Of a stretch of 64,000 bases of DNA, positions 1 through 11,599 are shown in pieces (position 1 is the first letter of the stretch; every line of letters starts with the position of its first letter). The stretch is from Botryosphaeria dothidea (taxonomy: Eukaryota > Ascomycota > Dothideomycetes > Botryosphaeriales > Botryosphaeriaceae): assembly GCA_011503125.2 (NCBI GenBank), contig WWBZ02000033.1:558001-622000 (forward strand). The letters run 5' to 3'. The notes below the pieces were generated by a model. It was not told the DNA's origin and made no database searches. It saw nothing but the letters and a program-made list of their open reading frames with translations. The position numbers and the translations under genes were made by a program.

Positions 1-193
1 CGGGATCATCCTCAGTGACGGTTGGAACGCGGTCGTTGATGGCCTGCTTCTCCCGGATGGCCTTGTCCTCGGTCGGCTTCTCTTGCAGGACCTCTTGCCG
101 TTCGTTGCTGGAGGAGTCAGACGTCTTTGATGCCGCCTTGGAGACAACACTGCCCTGTTGGGCGCGGGTCAACTCGTCTGACGGGGGAGCCAT
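1..193 (-). CDS. N-terminus of an unidentified protein, cut by the window edge
   Basis: An open frame starts at the ATG ending at 193 and runs off the left edge without a stop, giving about 64 residues. The start reads MAPPSDELTRAQQGSVVSKA and continues as a hydrophilic stretch rich in Ser, Glu and Lys, with no signal peptide or membrane segment. I do not recognise the family. The clean open frame and its composition suggest a disordered N-terminus. The rest of the gene lies left of the window, so neither function nor the start can be confirmed here. Confidence 0.45.
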   Translation of the reverse strand, partial: MAPPSDELTRAQQGSVVSKAASKTSDSSSNERQEVLQEKPTEDKAIREKQAINDRVPTVTEDDP

Positions 194-3100
194 GATGGAG
201 AGGGAGGGCAGGCGAGCGGTGGCAGGAAAACGGAGAAGATGGGGAAAGGACGGAGTTTAAGAACGCAGTCGGGTAGGTGCCATGGGGGAGGGATGCAGGC
301 TCTTTGAGCGGAGCCATGGTCTTGGTAAGAATATAGTTCAGCGCCGATGACACCAGCTTCCAACTACGCTGACCTGTGACGTCAACCGGATGCATTGCGT
401 TGCATCTGGGGCTTGATTCAATACGGCCCGTTGGGAATCTGACCAAGCCGTATTAAGCCGCTGCGCCGCGGCGCCCCAAAGCTTGCATGGCTTGACCCGC
501 CCCGCGGCTCTGCGGCCTAGCCGTAAGTGGCTGCGTACCAAGCATGCAGTCAGGTATCGTACAGGCCGAAGCGGTATGGGCTCTTTGCCTAGCGCGCGTC
601 CTTGGTTCTCCGGTCCGCACTGAAACCAGGTGCTCTGGGGCGGCGAAGGCCGGGGATGTGCCGCATGCGCGGTGTCCTTAGTACAAACACGGAACAGGCG
701 CTCGCAGCACCCTCTCGTGATGCCCCGGACCATGCTAACGCCTGACCGCCGCGGGCCTCCGTTTCTCCAACCTTTCAGGCCCGCATGAGGGAATTTTGGC
801 ATTGGGAACGCGGGGCCCCCTTCTTCGGCGCCTGTGCTGCAGACAGATAGCGACGCAGAAGGCGATGGATCGAGGATCTGCGGTGACGGCGAGGCGTGGC
901 AAAGGATTCGTCGGTCGGACGCGCCGGTGGGCTTGTCCGAGCGCATGACGCCTCAGCCGCCGCCGCACGCGCACGGCACCGGCATCCATTGTGTGCAAAA
1001 CTGCAAAACCATGGAGTAATCGGTCGGACGTGGTTGAGGAGCTGGTCTTTTTCTGTCGGGCCAATTTCCTCCACTGCCCATGCGGAAGCCTTGTCCTGCA
1101 TCGCCTGGTAAACTGGCACCATGTGCGCGGGAGCATCGATGGCTGCTTGCGACCCGCCAGACCCACGGGACGCGACAGAGGAGCTGAGCATCAGTCGAGT
1201 GTTGGAGGGAGATAACGGCCCAACAACACCCGCCTCTCTCCGTTAACGGTCTTGGCAGCGCTGACCACGGGCGGAGGCTCCACATGCGCTCCGGATTCCT
1301 GCCCGCAGAATCGTCGTCTCCAGACTGGAGAGACGGCGCTTGCCTTGCCGTTTTCGCGCCCAGACCGACCCGCCTCCACGCCGACCCACTCTCCGAATGT
1401 GACGTTGCGGCAGCTCACAATCTCGTCTTCCGCGCGCAGCTGCTGAGCGCCGCGCACAGTCGAGCGAGCGCAACAGCACCATCGAGACGCAAGAGCAATA
1501 TCAGCACGGCTTTTGGTGTTTCGCATGCGGTCAGCGGCGTTGGTGCGGGACGAGCCAATGAGGCTCCGTGGCCCGGTCGATCGGTGGCGCATCTAAGCTC
1601 GTTGCCACGCCTGCCCAGGTTTGGGCGTGACTCGCAAAGCCTTGCTCCTCACACGACTCCTGCCGGCAGCGTCACCGTCCGTGAGCTTGTTCTCGCACAC
1701 CGCCCGGCTCGGAGAGCCTCGACGACCCCATGCATCCCACGCCCGTGGTCTGCTGCTGCTAGCTGCGTCGGCCCCGCCTCCACCCAAAAAGTCGAAACCA
1801 AAATGACGACGAGGTCTCACCATCTGTTCTGCGCTTGCGGGCCGTGTCCGGTCGTTATGCCGCCCCTGGCGAACGCGTGGGCGGCGGAAATCCTCATTCG
1901 CCAGATGCAGGTTGAGTCCTCCCGCTCGGGTTCCGCCTCATACATACGGGAACTCCGTCGCTTCCACTTGGCGCATGTCCCGGAAAACTTTTGGCCATAT
2001 TTCGGACGCATTTTGTGCTCTTGTCGAATGATGCGGCAGCATGTCCGTTCGGCATCCAGCCGCCACTGCCTGGGGCCCGGCTCATGGCTAGACCTTGGAT
2101 TCTATGCAGGGTGTACCTTATGCTCGCCATTTGCATGCTGGGGCTGCTGACACGTTCGCAGGGCAGGTGCAACCAAAGCATGTGTTATTCGATGACTTGA
2201 TGATTGCCCAAAGCTGATAGGAGACCCTTGCCAGCCGAGAGTATAGTGAGGGAAAGACGTCCGTAGTCCGTTGCTGAGCTTTCGATAGTTTCGGCTCCAT
2301 CCCACTGAAAATCCCTGAACTTAGCCTCGCTTGAATTGTGGAGCACAGGGCGGAGAGGACTGAGGCTGTCAAATGGTTTGACAAGGCTTGCGGAGCTCGA
2401 GTACCTTCCGAATTCGTATGTGAACACGTCCAGAAGTATTGCCATGACGTGCGCGACTCAGTGTTCGGAGCAGAAGCAGCCATCCGTTCACACTGATCAA
2501 AGATGCTGATAGTATTCACGTTGGACGAATGGTGCCGTTTTGGTTTGGAACTGCGATCGTGCTGGTGCATCCAATTGCACCGGTTGAAAACCTCACTTCC
2601 GCTGAACAAGACGGGTCGGCCCTTTCTCCACATCGTTACCATCAGCTTTTCATTATTTCGATGCGCGAATGACGGCTGTCGGTCAGTCTAGAACTCATTA
2701 ACCTTATTCCATGCTTAAGGACCAAGAAAGGCTTCAGGCCTCCTGCGGTCGACCCGCCAAGAAGGAAGATAATACAAGGCAACCTGTTTGGTGCTCACCG
2801 CATGAATGATGCATCTCGCCTCATTTGTCTCTCATCGTCGTGTATAGCCGCCTCATTGACTTGCTGGCTGTGGAGACAAGGATAGGAACCAGTCCAAACT
2901 GCCGGAACTCTGGCCGTGCTCATATCGAGTGATCTGAAATGGATTGCAGGAAATAAATCCTGCTCAACCCAAAACAAAACAAAAATTCGGGGATTGAATT
3001 TTGACAATTATAACAACAAACAGAAACACACAGGAAACTTAAATCCATCATGCCGACGCAAACAAACAAGAGATATGATGTCTATACCCAGAAAATTACT

Positions 3101-3590
3101 TCAACTCACCTCGGTGTGTGATCAGAGATGGCCGTGCTGTTTGTAAAAGCCACGGGCAAATGTCCAATTCTTAGCGTAGCACATGCAAAATTGTACTGCA
3201 ACAGCACTGGTAGACTTATTATATTCATTTAAGCCCCTAAGACTCACTGGTTGGATTAGTGGAGCTGATGCTACTCAGACGCTCCTTCACGAAGGAATCA
3301 GGGGCAGATGAGGGAAAATTCATCTTCTGCCATCACAAGCTCAACCGGCTTCGTTGAACTTCTGTCCCAGCTTCCCAACGCAACGCAACGTGGCAGACGG
3401 TCAGTTTTTCTACCCGCAGAACCACGCCGACGTCAATAAAACGCGAAGGTGCCTAAGAGATGAAACGAAGGAAATGGTTGAATAGGGAAAGAGGGGCCTT
3501 CCTGATACTTTCCTGAAGGAATCGGCACCGAATGCAAGCCTGTTGACTTGTTGAAGCCTGAGCTAGTACTGGTGTTCGTCATATGGGGAC
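194..3590. other. Gene-poor stretch
   Basis: I see no recognisable gene in these 3.4 kb. The left 2 kb is GC-rich and carries overlapping open frames on both strands with Arg/Pro/Ser-rich, family-less translations, as expected of GC-rich noncoding DNA. The right part is more AT-rich and stop-dense. No tRNA, repeat array or transposon end was noticed. Confidence 0.5.
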
Positions 3591-4450
3591 TCAACATGAG
3601 AGACACCGTCGTACGTGTCTATATGGCTGCTGAGGAAGGTGAAAGAAGGTAATGCAAGTAGAGACACTTGCTGCTGTAGCGGCAGCGCTCTGCCGAGCCT
3701 TCGCACCCGCCTTTTCCGCCTCAACCCTCACATAGTCGTCAATGAGCCGAAACCTGCAATTCGCATGCTCGAACGCTATTTTCTTTAGTCCGAAGATGGC
3801 ATCGCTGAGGTTGGCTGCCTCACTTCGGAGGAGCTTGTTCTGCGCAAAGAGGCCACGGTGGCTGTTTTCGAGCTTATTCATCGGGTCCTTTTTTTTACCC
3901 GGCACCTGTTTGCCGCCATTCGGGGGTTTTTCAGGCTCACCTCTCGCTTCGTGCGGACCTCAGACGTACCGGCGATCTCATTCTGGCGTCTCCTCGTGGA
4001 CTTCTTAGAGTCCCTTACCCTTGTATGCGGCTCAGTTACTTCTCTGAGTGCGGCATCCTGCGCCGTTATTCCAGCATTGATGCAGTTTAACTCGGATACT
4101 GCGCTTTCCGGTGGAGCTGAGAGGGACCTATCTTTGGGTGAAAACTCGTCGGTTTCATCTGGGTTTATTGTGCTGTGTTGCGCACAAGGGTCCCAAGATG
4201 TTGGAGGGTTGAAACCAACATAGACCTAGTTTGCTGGAGAAGCCGTGAGCTCGGAGAAGAAGGCATCACCGAAGAAATCGCCCATCGAGGCGGGCAGCAA
4301 CATCGGATGCGCATTGCTAGCCATAGTGTTTTGGGACCCGAAACCTGGATCAAAAGCGAAAACCCGAGAGGTTACCGTCGCTATTGCTTTGTGACTTGGA
4401 ATAGGCCCACGTGTGGCGCAGCGAGTAGTAGGTGGGTCGATGCATGGCAA
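3591..4450 (-). pseudogene. Broken bZIP transcription factor gene
   Basis: Two open frames on the minus strand together make a fungal bZIP protein. The first starts at the ATG ending at 4450 (MPCIDPPTTRCATRG) and meets an in-frame TAG at 4226-4228. The same frame then continues to a basic region, MAANRCRVKK. At a run of eight A (minus strand, 3889-3896) the frame breaks. The leucine-zipper part follows in another frame: MNKLENSHRG, then NKLLRSEAANL, then HANCRFRLIDDYVR, ending at 3591. One more A would join the two parts in the spacing bZIP proteins require. The invariant Asn of the NRxAA core is replaced (NPRMAA). A 111-nt GT-AG intron could be drawn that removes the TAG in frame, but no intron repairs the second break without deleting the hinge. 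It is either a pseudogene or a homopolymer assembly error. Confidence 0.6.
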
Positions 4451-5527
4451 GCATACTTTGCTGACGAAGGTCTTGGATGCTGGCTTAGAAATCTTCTATT
4501 ACAAAGGCAACCTTCGCAGTGTCGTCGGAAGAGATAAGGCAGTGGTTGATCCGTGTTTGGGATCAGGCGGCGCAATGGTTTTGCAGGCGGCGATTGAACA
4601 CCTGGGGAAGCGCAGACGCTCGCTTGCAAACGGGCGCGACGCAAAGCGGGAATGGCTCCGGGCAGCTCTGTCGAATGAGGAGCATTTTAGTGACGGGCGA
4701 ACCGGTGTCAGGGCCGGACTAGCAATCCGGGGTAGGAAAAACAACCACCAATTCCAGGAAGCTGGCCAGCAACAAAGATTACTGCTAGCCATGGCTGCAG
4801 CCTGCGCAAAGCAAGCCTGCCTGCGTCAAAGCATGCTGCCATCGCCAGGCGAGTGGTGCGGAAGGTGGAGCCGCGGCGTCGAGGGGACTCGCAGACGGCG
4901 ACGGCGCTCGTACGTATCTCGGAAAAGACTCCGATCGCAACGCATTCAGCAAATTTCATTTTTGGGCTGTCAGCCAACGGCTGCACTGCTGTCGTCAATC
5001 GGTATGCACGGTTTCATGTATTGGACAGATAGACATTCACGGGCATTCCTACATCGACTGCAAAGGGAAGCGACGGGGCTATGTGAGTATAGGAAGTTGA
5101 GGCAATGCAGCACTTTGTTCTAGTAGGCCTGCTGTGGCAGCAGCCTCGCAAAGAGCTGGAGAAGAGGGCAGTCAGTGCGGATGGTTTTTATGTCTCCATA
5201 GAAGACGTCTTTCCAGCTCGATCCAGTTCGTGTATCTTTAGGACGACTGACCCCCCCTCATGTTCCACGAGAGCTGTTGGGAACACATGTGAAATTCTGG
5301 ACGTTGAACCTCGGGTTGGGAAGCTGCATTACTTATCGGCATAAGCTCGGAGCAACTCCCATCTTGCGATAACAAGAAAATGCGAGAAATCATTGGCTAT
5401 AAGATGCTTCCTTGATTAACTCACAGTGATGTAGAAGACGGCCGTCGAATATATGAGACCCCAACATGATCTCCCGACATGATCTATAGCCTTTCACGCA
5501 AATTTCAAGACCAGGACAACCGGAATC
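4451..5527. other. Intergenic, between bZIP remnant and hydrolase
   Basis: This is shared upstream space of two divergent genes. A long plus-strand open frame (4413-5123) overlaps it, but its Arg/Gln-rich translation resembles no family. I see no other feature. Confidence 0.45.
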
Positions 5528-7218
5528 ATGATAGGAAACTCTATCTATGAATACGTATTCATCCGAGCCTGCATATTCTTTCTCCACTGGATCGCCCCCA
5601 TCAGTCTTCTTTCTTGCCCTGCGACTTTCGTTATCGAGTCTCTGAAGTCCAGTACTCCTTTCGCTTTGAAAGTCTGGATCAGCCTTGAAGCCGCTTTCTT
5701 CCTGTTAGTCTATCTCCCACGTAGCTACTACCTCCAGCGAGCTGCGACACATCCCGAACCCTTTTCGTTCGAAGACCGTCGGCTTCTATTTGAACGCTGC
5801 AATTCCCACATCTATGATCCGGAATACTACTTGACCAAATGGTTCAAAGATGCTCCTACATCGGAGGTCAAGCGGGAAAACTTCAAGAATTTCTTACGAT
5901 GGGCGTATCTAAACACAGACGAAACCAAGGCTGAAGATGAAGAAGAGCTAGAGGAGTATACAGACGCTATGGAGAAGCTTCTTGGGAGAAAGCTTCAGCC
6001 CGGTGTAGGGAAGGCAAAGTGTCTGAAATTGACGCTTGACAAGGTCGATATGCTCCACCGGAGCCTACTTTGGTACTGTGTAAGCGCCGTAGGACATCAA
6101 ATTACATATTCTATTAATCCAGGTTACGAGACTGACTTGGCCCTTTTCTCTAGTGTGTATTCCTGGTCGACACTCTAACTTCTGGCTATATGTACTACAA
6201 CGGCTTTGACTACTACCGCACATCTCTCCGCCGTTTTTTCTCTGTCTTCCCGTTCCGACCGCATAACCTGTATGCTCGGCAAAAATCATCATCGAGAACG
6301 CTCACATACTGGCACCGGCCTCATACTTCAAAGACCAGGCTGCCAGTACTGTTTATTCATGGCATTGGCATTGGCCTTTATCCATACATAGAATTCTTAG
6401 CCGAAGTTAACAAGGCAGCTGGTGCTGATGGAGAAGATGACGGGCAGGTCGGAATTATCGCAGTCGAGATTATGCCCATCAGCCTCAGGATTACGGGTCA
6501 AGCGTTACCGACTGATGAGATGTGCATGGAGATCAACACTATTCTAGAGACTCATGGATGGAGCAAGTTTGTCCTGGTGTCGCACTCGTACATCTTCCCC
6601 TAGTCGCCATGGTCTCACCTAACGTTGTTGCTGACCATACTAAAGTTACGGAAGCATACTATGTACTCATCTTCTTCGAAACCCTCACATAACCAGCAAG
6701 ATTGGGCCCATCCTGCTGATAGACCCTGTCTCTTTTCTCCTGCATCTCCCAGATGTTGCGTACAACTTCGTAGGGGATCTTATATCTTACGTGCTTAGAC
6801 ACTGGCTAACCATCACGTCCGCCAGACATACCGCAATCCCATTGATGCCAATGAACACCTACTCCATTATTTTGCATCTAAAGATATGGGCGTTGCGCAT
6901 ACTCTATCACGCCGCTTCTTCTGGCGTGAGAACATCCTCTGGAAGGAAGATATCCGGGACCGGTCCGTTACCGCTGTGCTTAGCGGTAGGGATTTGATTG
7001 TCAATACGGAGACAGTCGGAGCCTATCTAGCGGATGCGGAAACTGCTACTCTGAACGAAAGCGGGTGGAAAAAGAAGGAATGGAAAGGAAAGGGCCTAGA
7101 GGTGCTATGGTTCGGTGAGTTGGATCATGGGCAAGTTTTCAATAGGGCACAGCATAGAAAGACGCTGGTTGCTATCTTGAGGATTTATTGCGCAAAAACT
7201 ATGTCAAACGAGACCTAA
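5528..7218 (+). CDS. Membrane-anchored alpha/beta hydrolase
   Basis: Four exons (5528-6079, 6154-6587, 6646-6769, 6826-7218) join to 500 residues. The N-terminus has two hydrophobic segments (about residues 8-30 and 50-70), so the enzyme is probably held in a membrane with the catalytic domain after it. The domain shows an HG oxyanion motif in VLFIHGIGIG (about 245-256), a nucleophile elbow SHSYGS with Ser329 (first position Ser instead of the usual Gly), a likely Asp in SGRDLIVNTE (about 426) and His in LDHGQVFN (about 471). The second intron splits the nucleophile Ser codon, and retaining it would stop the protein just after the elbow. Fungal proteins of this shape are annotated only as alpha/beta hydrolases. 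The substrate cannot be told from the sequence; a lipid or ester is an inference from membrane anchoring. Confidence 0.85.
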
Positions 7219-7640
7219 CTGAGGGCTACCTTCGTTTCTTTCATAGCTTGATACTTAGCAATCCGCGCTGTTGATTGGATCTCCAGAGCGCGTTCAGTAG
7301 TCACTTAACCCATTTACGGCGTGGGAAGACCGACTGGGGGTTACCGTGAATTAATTGTAGGATACCAGCAAGATAGAAGAGAAGTTATTAAATAAGTCTC
7401 AACATGCATTATAGATGTTTACAATTTTAGATTACTGCTACACGCTGTAGCTACCTCTATATGCAGCGAGTTAGTAGCGTCAAGGAATCTGCTAAATTCA
7501 GGAAACTGGGTATCTCAAGTCAGATACACCGGCGGTATAACCATAAGCCACCACAGCCAGTAACCTCGAGTGACAAAGTGAAGGATTGTCTGCCGTTAGC
7601 TGTCGATCGTAGCCGTCGGAGGTGCACATCGTGCTACTGG
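7219..7640. other. Convergent intergenic region
   Basis: This is AT-rich space between the 3' ends of the hydrolase (plus) and the CP2 factor (minus). It likely holds both 3' UTRs. No other feature was seen. Confidence 0.5.
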
Positions 7641-10357
7641 TCAGTAGCGAAGGCGGAGCTCATAGACAGACGTGAATGCAGTCTCTGTTGAACTAAAATC
7701 CTCATCGACATGGTCATCCGATAGGTCTGAATCCCGTTGGTGCTTCACAGGAGATTCGGTTTCGATTTCCTGGAATTCAGCGATGATATCCTGACCTTCG
7801 GGTATTTTCCGGACAATCCCGTCATTGAGGAGCATGCCTTTGCCCTCATTATTGATCCTGATGATGCGTGTAACCCGTGTTGGCTCGATGTCACAATTTG
7901 TTGCGATGGCATGCAGTAGATTCTCGACCGTGTGTTGCATAAGATAAACCGCTCGATAGTATTTGTCGCCCGAAGTTGCACCGAGGAGACTCGATTGAAC
8001 ATAATAGCATGCCACTGCTTTATATCAGGCTCTATATTTCACGGTTCAGAAATACATGAGAACTTACCGGGTTTGATGGAGGGCTTAGGCGGAGGTTGGT
8101 AGGAGTGATCTACACCGACCACGTTGATCCAACTGTCGAGCGTACAACCTTCTGATATTTTCTGGATCTTGACAGGAACGTTTGAGTCCGTTGGCCGTGA
8201 AGCCCCCAAATCGGCATCATCTAGCGTATTGTGTGATGTTCCTGAAAGGGATGAGAATGACTGGAACGTCGAACCGCGACGCTCACCTGAGTTGGTTAGC
8301 TAAGAGTCCTAGTTGGTTGTTATAATGGAGGAGCCATACGTACTCTGTTTCTCCTTCACTGTAGCATCTCCGGCTTCGATCGTGGTAAATTCCGCATGCT
8401 GTCCACAAAGTTGCACAGGATGAAGATCAGGATCATCTAGTTCCTCTCCCTTCAAGTTGAGTACGCTCGTTGGCCTAGCAGAGGTCAACATGTCCTGCAA
8501 AGCCGCTAGCTCAAGGTATAGACGATCTTCAGAACGGACAGTGTTGTCTGCTGACTTGGCGGATGATAATAACCAGGTACGTCTGTACTTCGTGACTTTT
8601 GTAGACCTGTTGTTGTCGCTGGATCCTGATTTTGCGAAAGAGTTCCGCTTGCCCTTGCTCAAGCTCTTCGTACCAGACCTCACCTGGATAATCTGATCCT
8701 TGAGTTTGTCGATGGCCTTATTGACATGTGTGATGTCATTCGATAGCTTCCGCTCTGCGCCATGATCTCGGAAGAGGATAACTTTACAGTAGCAGATCTC
8801 TGGCTTTGGTGATTGTGGAAAGCTAGTGTTGAGCCGTGTAGTCTTCGTGCAGAGCCTGACAGGAATAGCCTTAACACCTTTCATGTGGCTGAAGTCGGTG
8901 GTTAGGAAGTTGAAGCGAACCGAGATCACACATTCAGCTGCGCAATTAGCAGCAGGAGTCCAAGTAATGGCAAACCCATCGAATGACGCGGATTCGAGCT
9001 CTACCACAGGCTTCTCCCAACTGCCTCCGCCTCGAACCTGAGTAGGTTCAACGAACTCGACCGCTTGTAGGCGACCACCGCGTTGACGAGCTTCGTCTAT
9101 GCCGCGGCCTTCTTTCCAGAGCTGCCAGCAGGCTCCGGGGTGTTGACGGCGTTGCTCATCCTCGTCAAATATTCGAACGTAGGTGCGATACGTGGCAGGA
9201 GCTTTGGATGGTGGTGCTGGTGCGGATTCGACGATGGTAATTGAGTAAGCCTGGCCCTTGTTTAGGTAGGTCACTGGGATGTCTTCGGCATGCTTGATCA
9301 TCGCGGTTGATGCATTGAGTGTGACGTGCCAGTGGAAGCTGCGTCATATTAGCAAACACTATGCTCGATACAAGTGATTGTCTTTTCTGACTGCACTTAC
9401 TTGTCGGAGATCCCCTGTACAGGGTTCGTCCTGAACTGGTCATTATGGCCCTGAGCGAACTTGAGCGCCGGAATCCACTCTTGCATCTCGACATCAACCG
9501 GCATGCTACCTGACGGAGGCTTCTCTTGGGTCTGATCCATCGATTCGAATGTCACCGACTGGTTCGTGGGTTCGTGCGCAACGAAGGGCTGAGACTGGGT
9601 CACTTGCGGATATGGAGCAAAGAAATCCAGGTTCTGGGAGGGTGGCAGAGTACTGGTGTCCGGTTGGAAGTCCTGCATCGCTTCTGACGTTTGTGCAGCT
9701 TCGAAGGCACTTTTGGTGCTAGGCATGAACAAAGGGGTCTCAACTGTGGTATGGAGGTCTCCGGCCTGGCTATGAAAGAGGATGTTGGTACCGCCGGGCG
9801 TAGGGTTGTAGTAGCAAGGCGGTTGATTCGCAAACGATGCGAAAGCAAGACTTTCTGGGTCCAGTAGGGATGGTGTGAGACACCCTTGTTCGTGGAACCA
9901 CGTTAGGGTTGAATCTGGATTGTCGAGATCTTCAGCATCGCTGAAATGATCACGGTACGATTACACAGTCAGTCTCAGTTTCTTCACGGAAAAATCGTCG
10001 GCTGTGCTGATGTCAGGTATGCCGTGTAGGTCACGTCATAAGGCGCAGGGCAGTCGCGATGACAGGTCACCAACATACCAAAGCGCCAAGTCGAGAGCAG
10101 ACGCAATGTTCTGTGAAAGTCCCGCTTTTATGCGAGAGGCAGCGTTAAGCTGCGGAAAGGAAGCTTTAAAGCTTGCGAGGAGCCCGCTACTCGGCTTTCG
10201 CGAACTGGTCCTGTGTGTAGATGTTAGCCTTAGCGGAACAAAGATACTTGGCGCGCGAAAGGAGGTCGTGTAGGGAATGGAGGCTGATAGGGCTGGTGTT
10301 AATCTACAATAGGCAAAGTCGATAGGAAATCTGAGCGACATACCTGTTCTGGAACAT
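7641..10357 (-). CDS. CP2/grainyhead-family transcription factor
   Basis: Six exons (10344-10357, 10079-10210, 9401-9940, 8344-9338, 8068-8286, 7641-8017) give 758 residues. The first exon is only 14 nt, encoding MFQN plus two bases of R, before a 133-nt intron; this start gives MFQNRTSSRKPSSGLLASF, the usual fungal grainyhead opening. The CP2 DNA-binding domain starts near residue 205 and includes FHWHVTLNASTAMIKHAEDI, VTYLNKGQAYSI and ECVISVRFNFLTTDFSHMKG. A basic Ser/Lys-rich linker follows. The C-terminus (about 630-735), with GATSGDKYYRAVYLMQHTVE and IIRINNEGKGMLLND, matches the ubiquitin-like dimerisation part of the family. In Neurospora such factors control cell-wall remodelling and conidial separation; that role here is by homology. 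The last acceptor is a tandem AAG-CAG, so two isoforms differing by one residue are possible. Confidence 0.9.
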
Positions 10358-11102
10358 TTTTGAGCCGTTCACTGTAGTAGGCACTCAAGGTATCAGGATT
10401 ACTGAGACGACGTACGAAGCTGACGTAGACACATGTTATAATTTGGAAGGAGAGATGGAAAGGCGTGATGAGGCCCAGATCAAGGACTCGCGGCCTAGAT
10501 CTAATAGGGCGATGAAACGCTCGTTGCTTGCAAAACTCCCTGCATTGAAATTAGCAATGGGGGTAAGGAAAGGAAACTATCGGCGATCCTTTCAGCTACA
10601 TGCTCTACAAACTCGATCCAGAGCAAGCTCACCGACTAAGCGCCTTCCCGTAGACATCCGCATGCAAAGAACCCTGGCCGGCTGGTGTCATGGTGATCCG
10701 GCCTGAATTGAACGAATATATGGTTCCAGCTTCCATGTGATTGGCCGAAACTTCTCGGAAACAGCCGGCGACAATTCAGTACGGGTGTCCTAGCAGGGCT
10801 GGCTCGGATCACCCGATTAGCATGGTTGGACCAGCTGTGTTGGAAGCCGATTCAATTTTGTTATTCGCCGGCAGTGGTTCCGGTGCTAAATCATCGTTGC
10901 AATAATAGGGTCCACCAACTTCCCTCTCGTATCACATAGTATCGCCGTATTCCTTATCAAGTACGTCGCTACTTGCCAAAACTATTATCTCGCGCTCATT
11001 CAATTTGATTCTTCCAAACAATAGCTCAGTCGTAAAATCATGTAGTGCTAGAAGATAAATTATTACTACTAAAAGCCCTAGGATTGCCGGAGGACTTACA
11101 GC
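10358..11102. other. Intergenic, upstream of CP2 factor
   Basis: This should hold the CP2 factor promoter and the 3' flank of the next minus-strand gene. A plus-strand 87-codon frame (10443-10706) has no recognisable content. Nothing else was seen. Confidence 0.45.
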
Positions 11103-11153
11103 TTACAAAAGCCCAATCGTCACGTCGCCCTTGACTCTTGCGTAGATTTCGAC
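11103..11153 (-). other. Second copy of a terminal coding exon (alternative last exon candidate)
   Basis: Read on the minus strand, 17 codons encode VEIYARVKGDVTIGLL and a TAA stop. They repeat the last 17 codons of the gene at 11202-11599, which end VEIYARVKGDVTIGLM and TAG. Nine codons differ only at a synonymous third base, six are identical, one changes M to L, and the stop changes TAG to TAA. A GCGCAG acceptor directly precedes the copy, with a CTGAT-like branch site about ten bases upstream. A GTAGAA donor lies at the exact homologous point of the first copy, so a 99-nt intron (11154-11252) would swap one ending for the other in phase. In its own frame the copy is preceded closely by TGA, so it needs splicing to be translated. 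Confidence 0.65.
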
Positions 11154-11201
11154 CTGCGCCAATCAGCCTAGTCTTTTCTGCTTCCCCGCAACTCCCATTC
11201 G

Positions 11202-11599
11202 CTACATGAGGCCAATGGTGACGTCGCCCTTCACTCTGGCATATATTTCTACCTCGACTTCCAAATCCAATTCGATCTTGATTTTGAGGCTGCTGTCCTT
11301 CTCGCCCTGCTTCGGTGGGCGATCCGCAATTCGAGACTGGTGCACTGGTACCATGCGCCTACCGCGTACGACGGAGTTGGCAGCTTCCATGGCTTCAGCG
11401 TCGGCTACCGCTTCGCTCGCAGCATCTTTCTTTGCCAGCGCAAGCTTCGTAGGTTTGCGACGAGCATTGGTAAGAGGCCTCTCGCGTTCGACATCGGAAA
11501 TGCTTTCTGTACTGACGTCCTTTGCCCTGTGGAGAGAAGTTGAGATAAGCCGAAGAACGACTTAGATGCTATTGGTGGCATAACGCACGCTTGAGCCAT
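11202..11599 (-). CDS. Small conserved fungal protein with beta-rich C-terminus
   Basis: Two exons (11589-11599 and 11202-11526) give 111 residues. The first coding exon is 11 nt (MAQ and part of A), followed by a 62-nt intron with a TCTCAAC branch-like site and a CCACAG acceptor. The middle is charged (SDVERERPLTNARRKPTK, then KKDAASEAVADAEAME). The end alternates hydrophobic and charged residues (SLKIKIELDLEVEVEIYARV), typical of long beta strands. I recall similar small uncharacterised fungal proteins with this ending but know no function. No signal peptide or membrane segment is visible. The last 17 codons are duplicated downstream at 11103-11153. Confidence 0.75.

Noticed and set aside
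1284..2150. 288-codon plus-strand open frame
   Set aside because: Arg/Ser/Pro-rich translation without any domain, overlapping frames on the other strand, in GC-rich DNA; typical chance frame.
4413..5123. 236-codon plus-strand open frame
   Set aside because: No family resemblance and partly antisense to the bZIP remnant, whose minus-strand translation is clearly bZIP.
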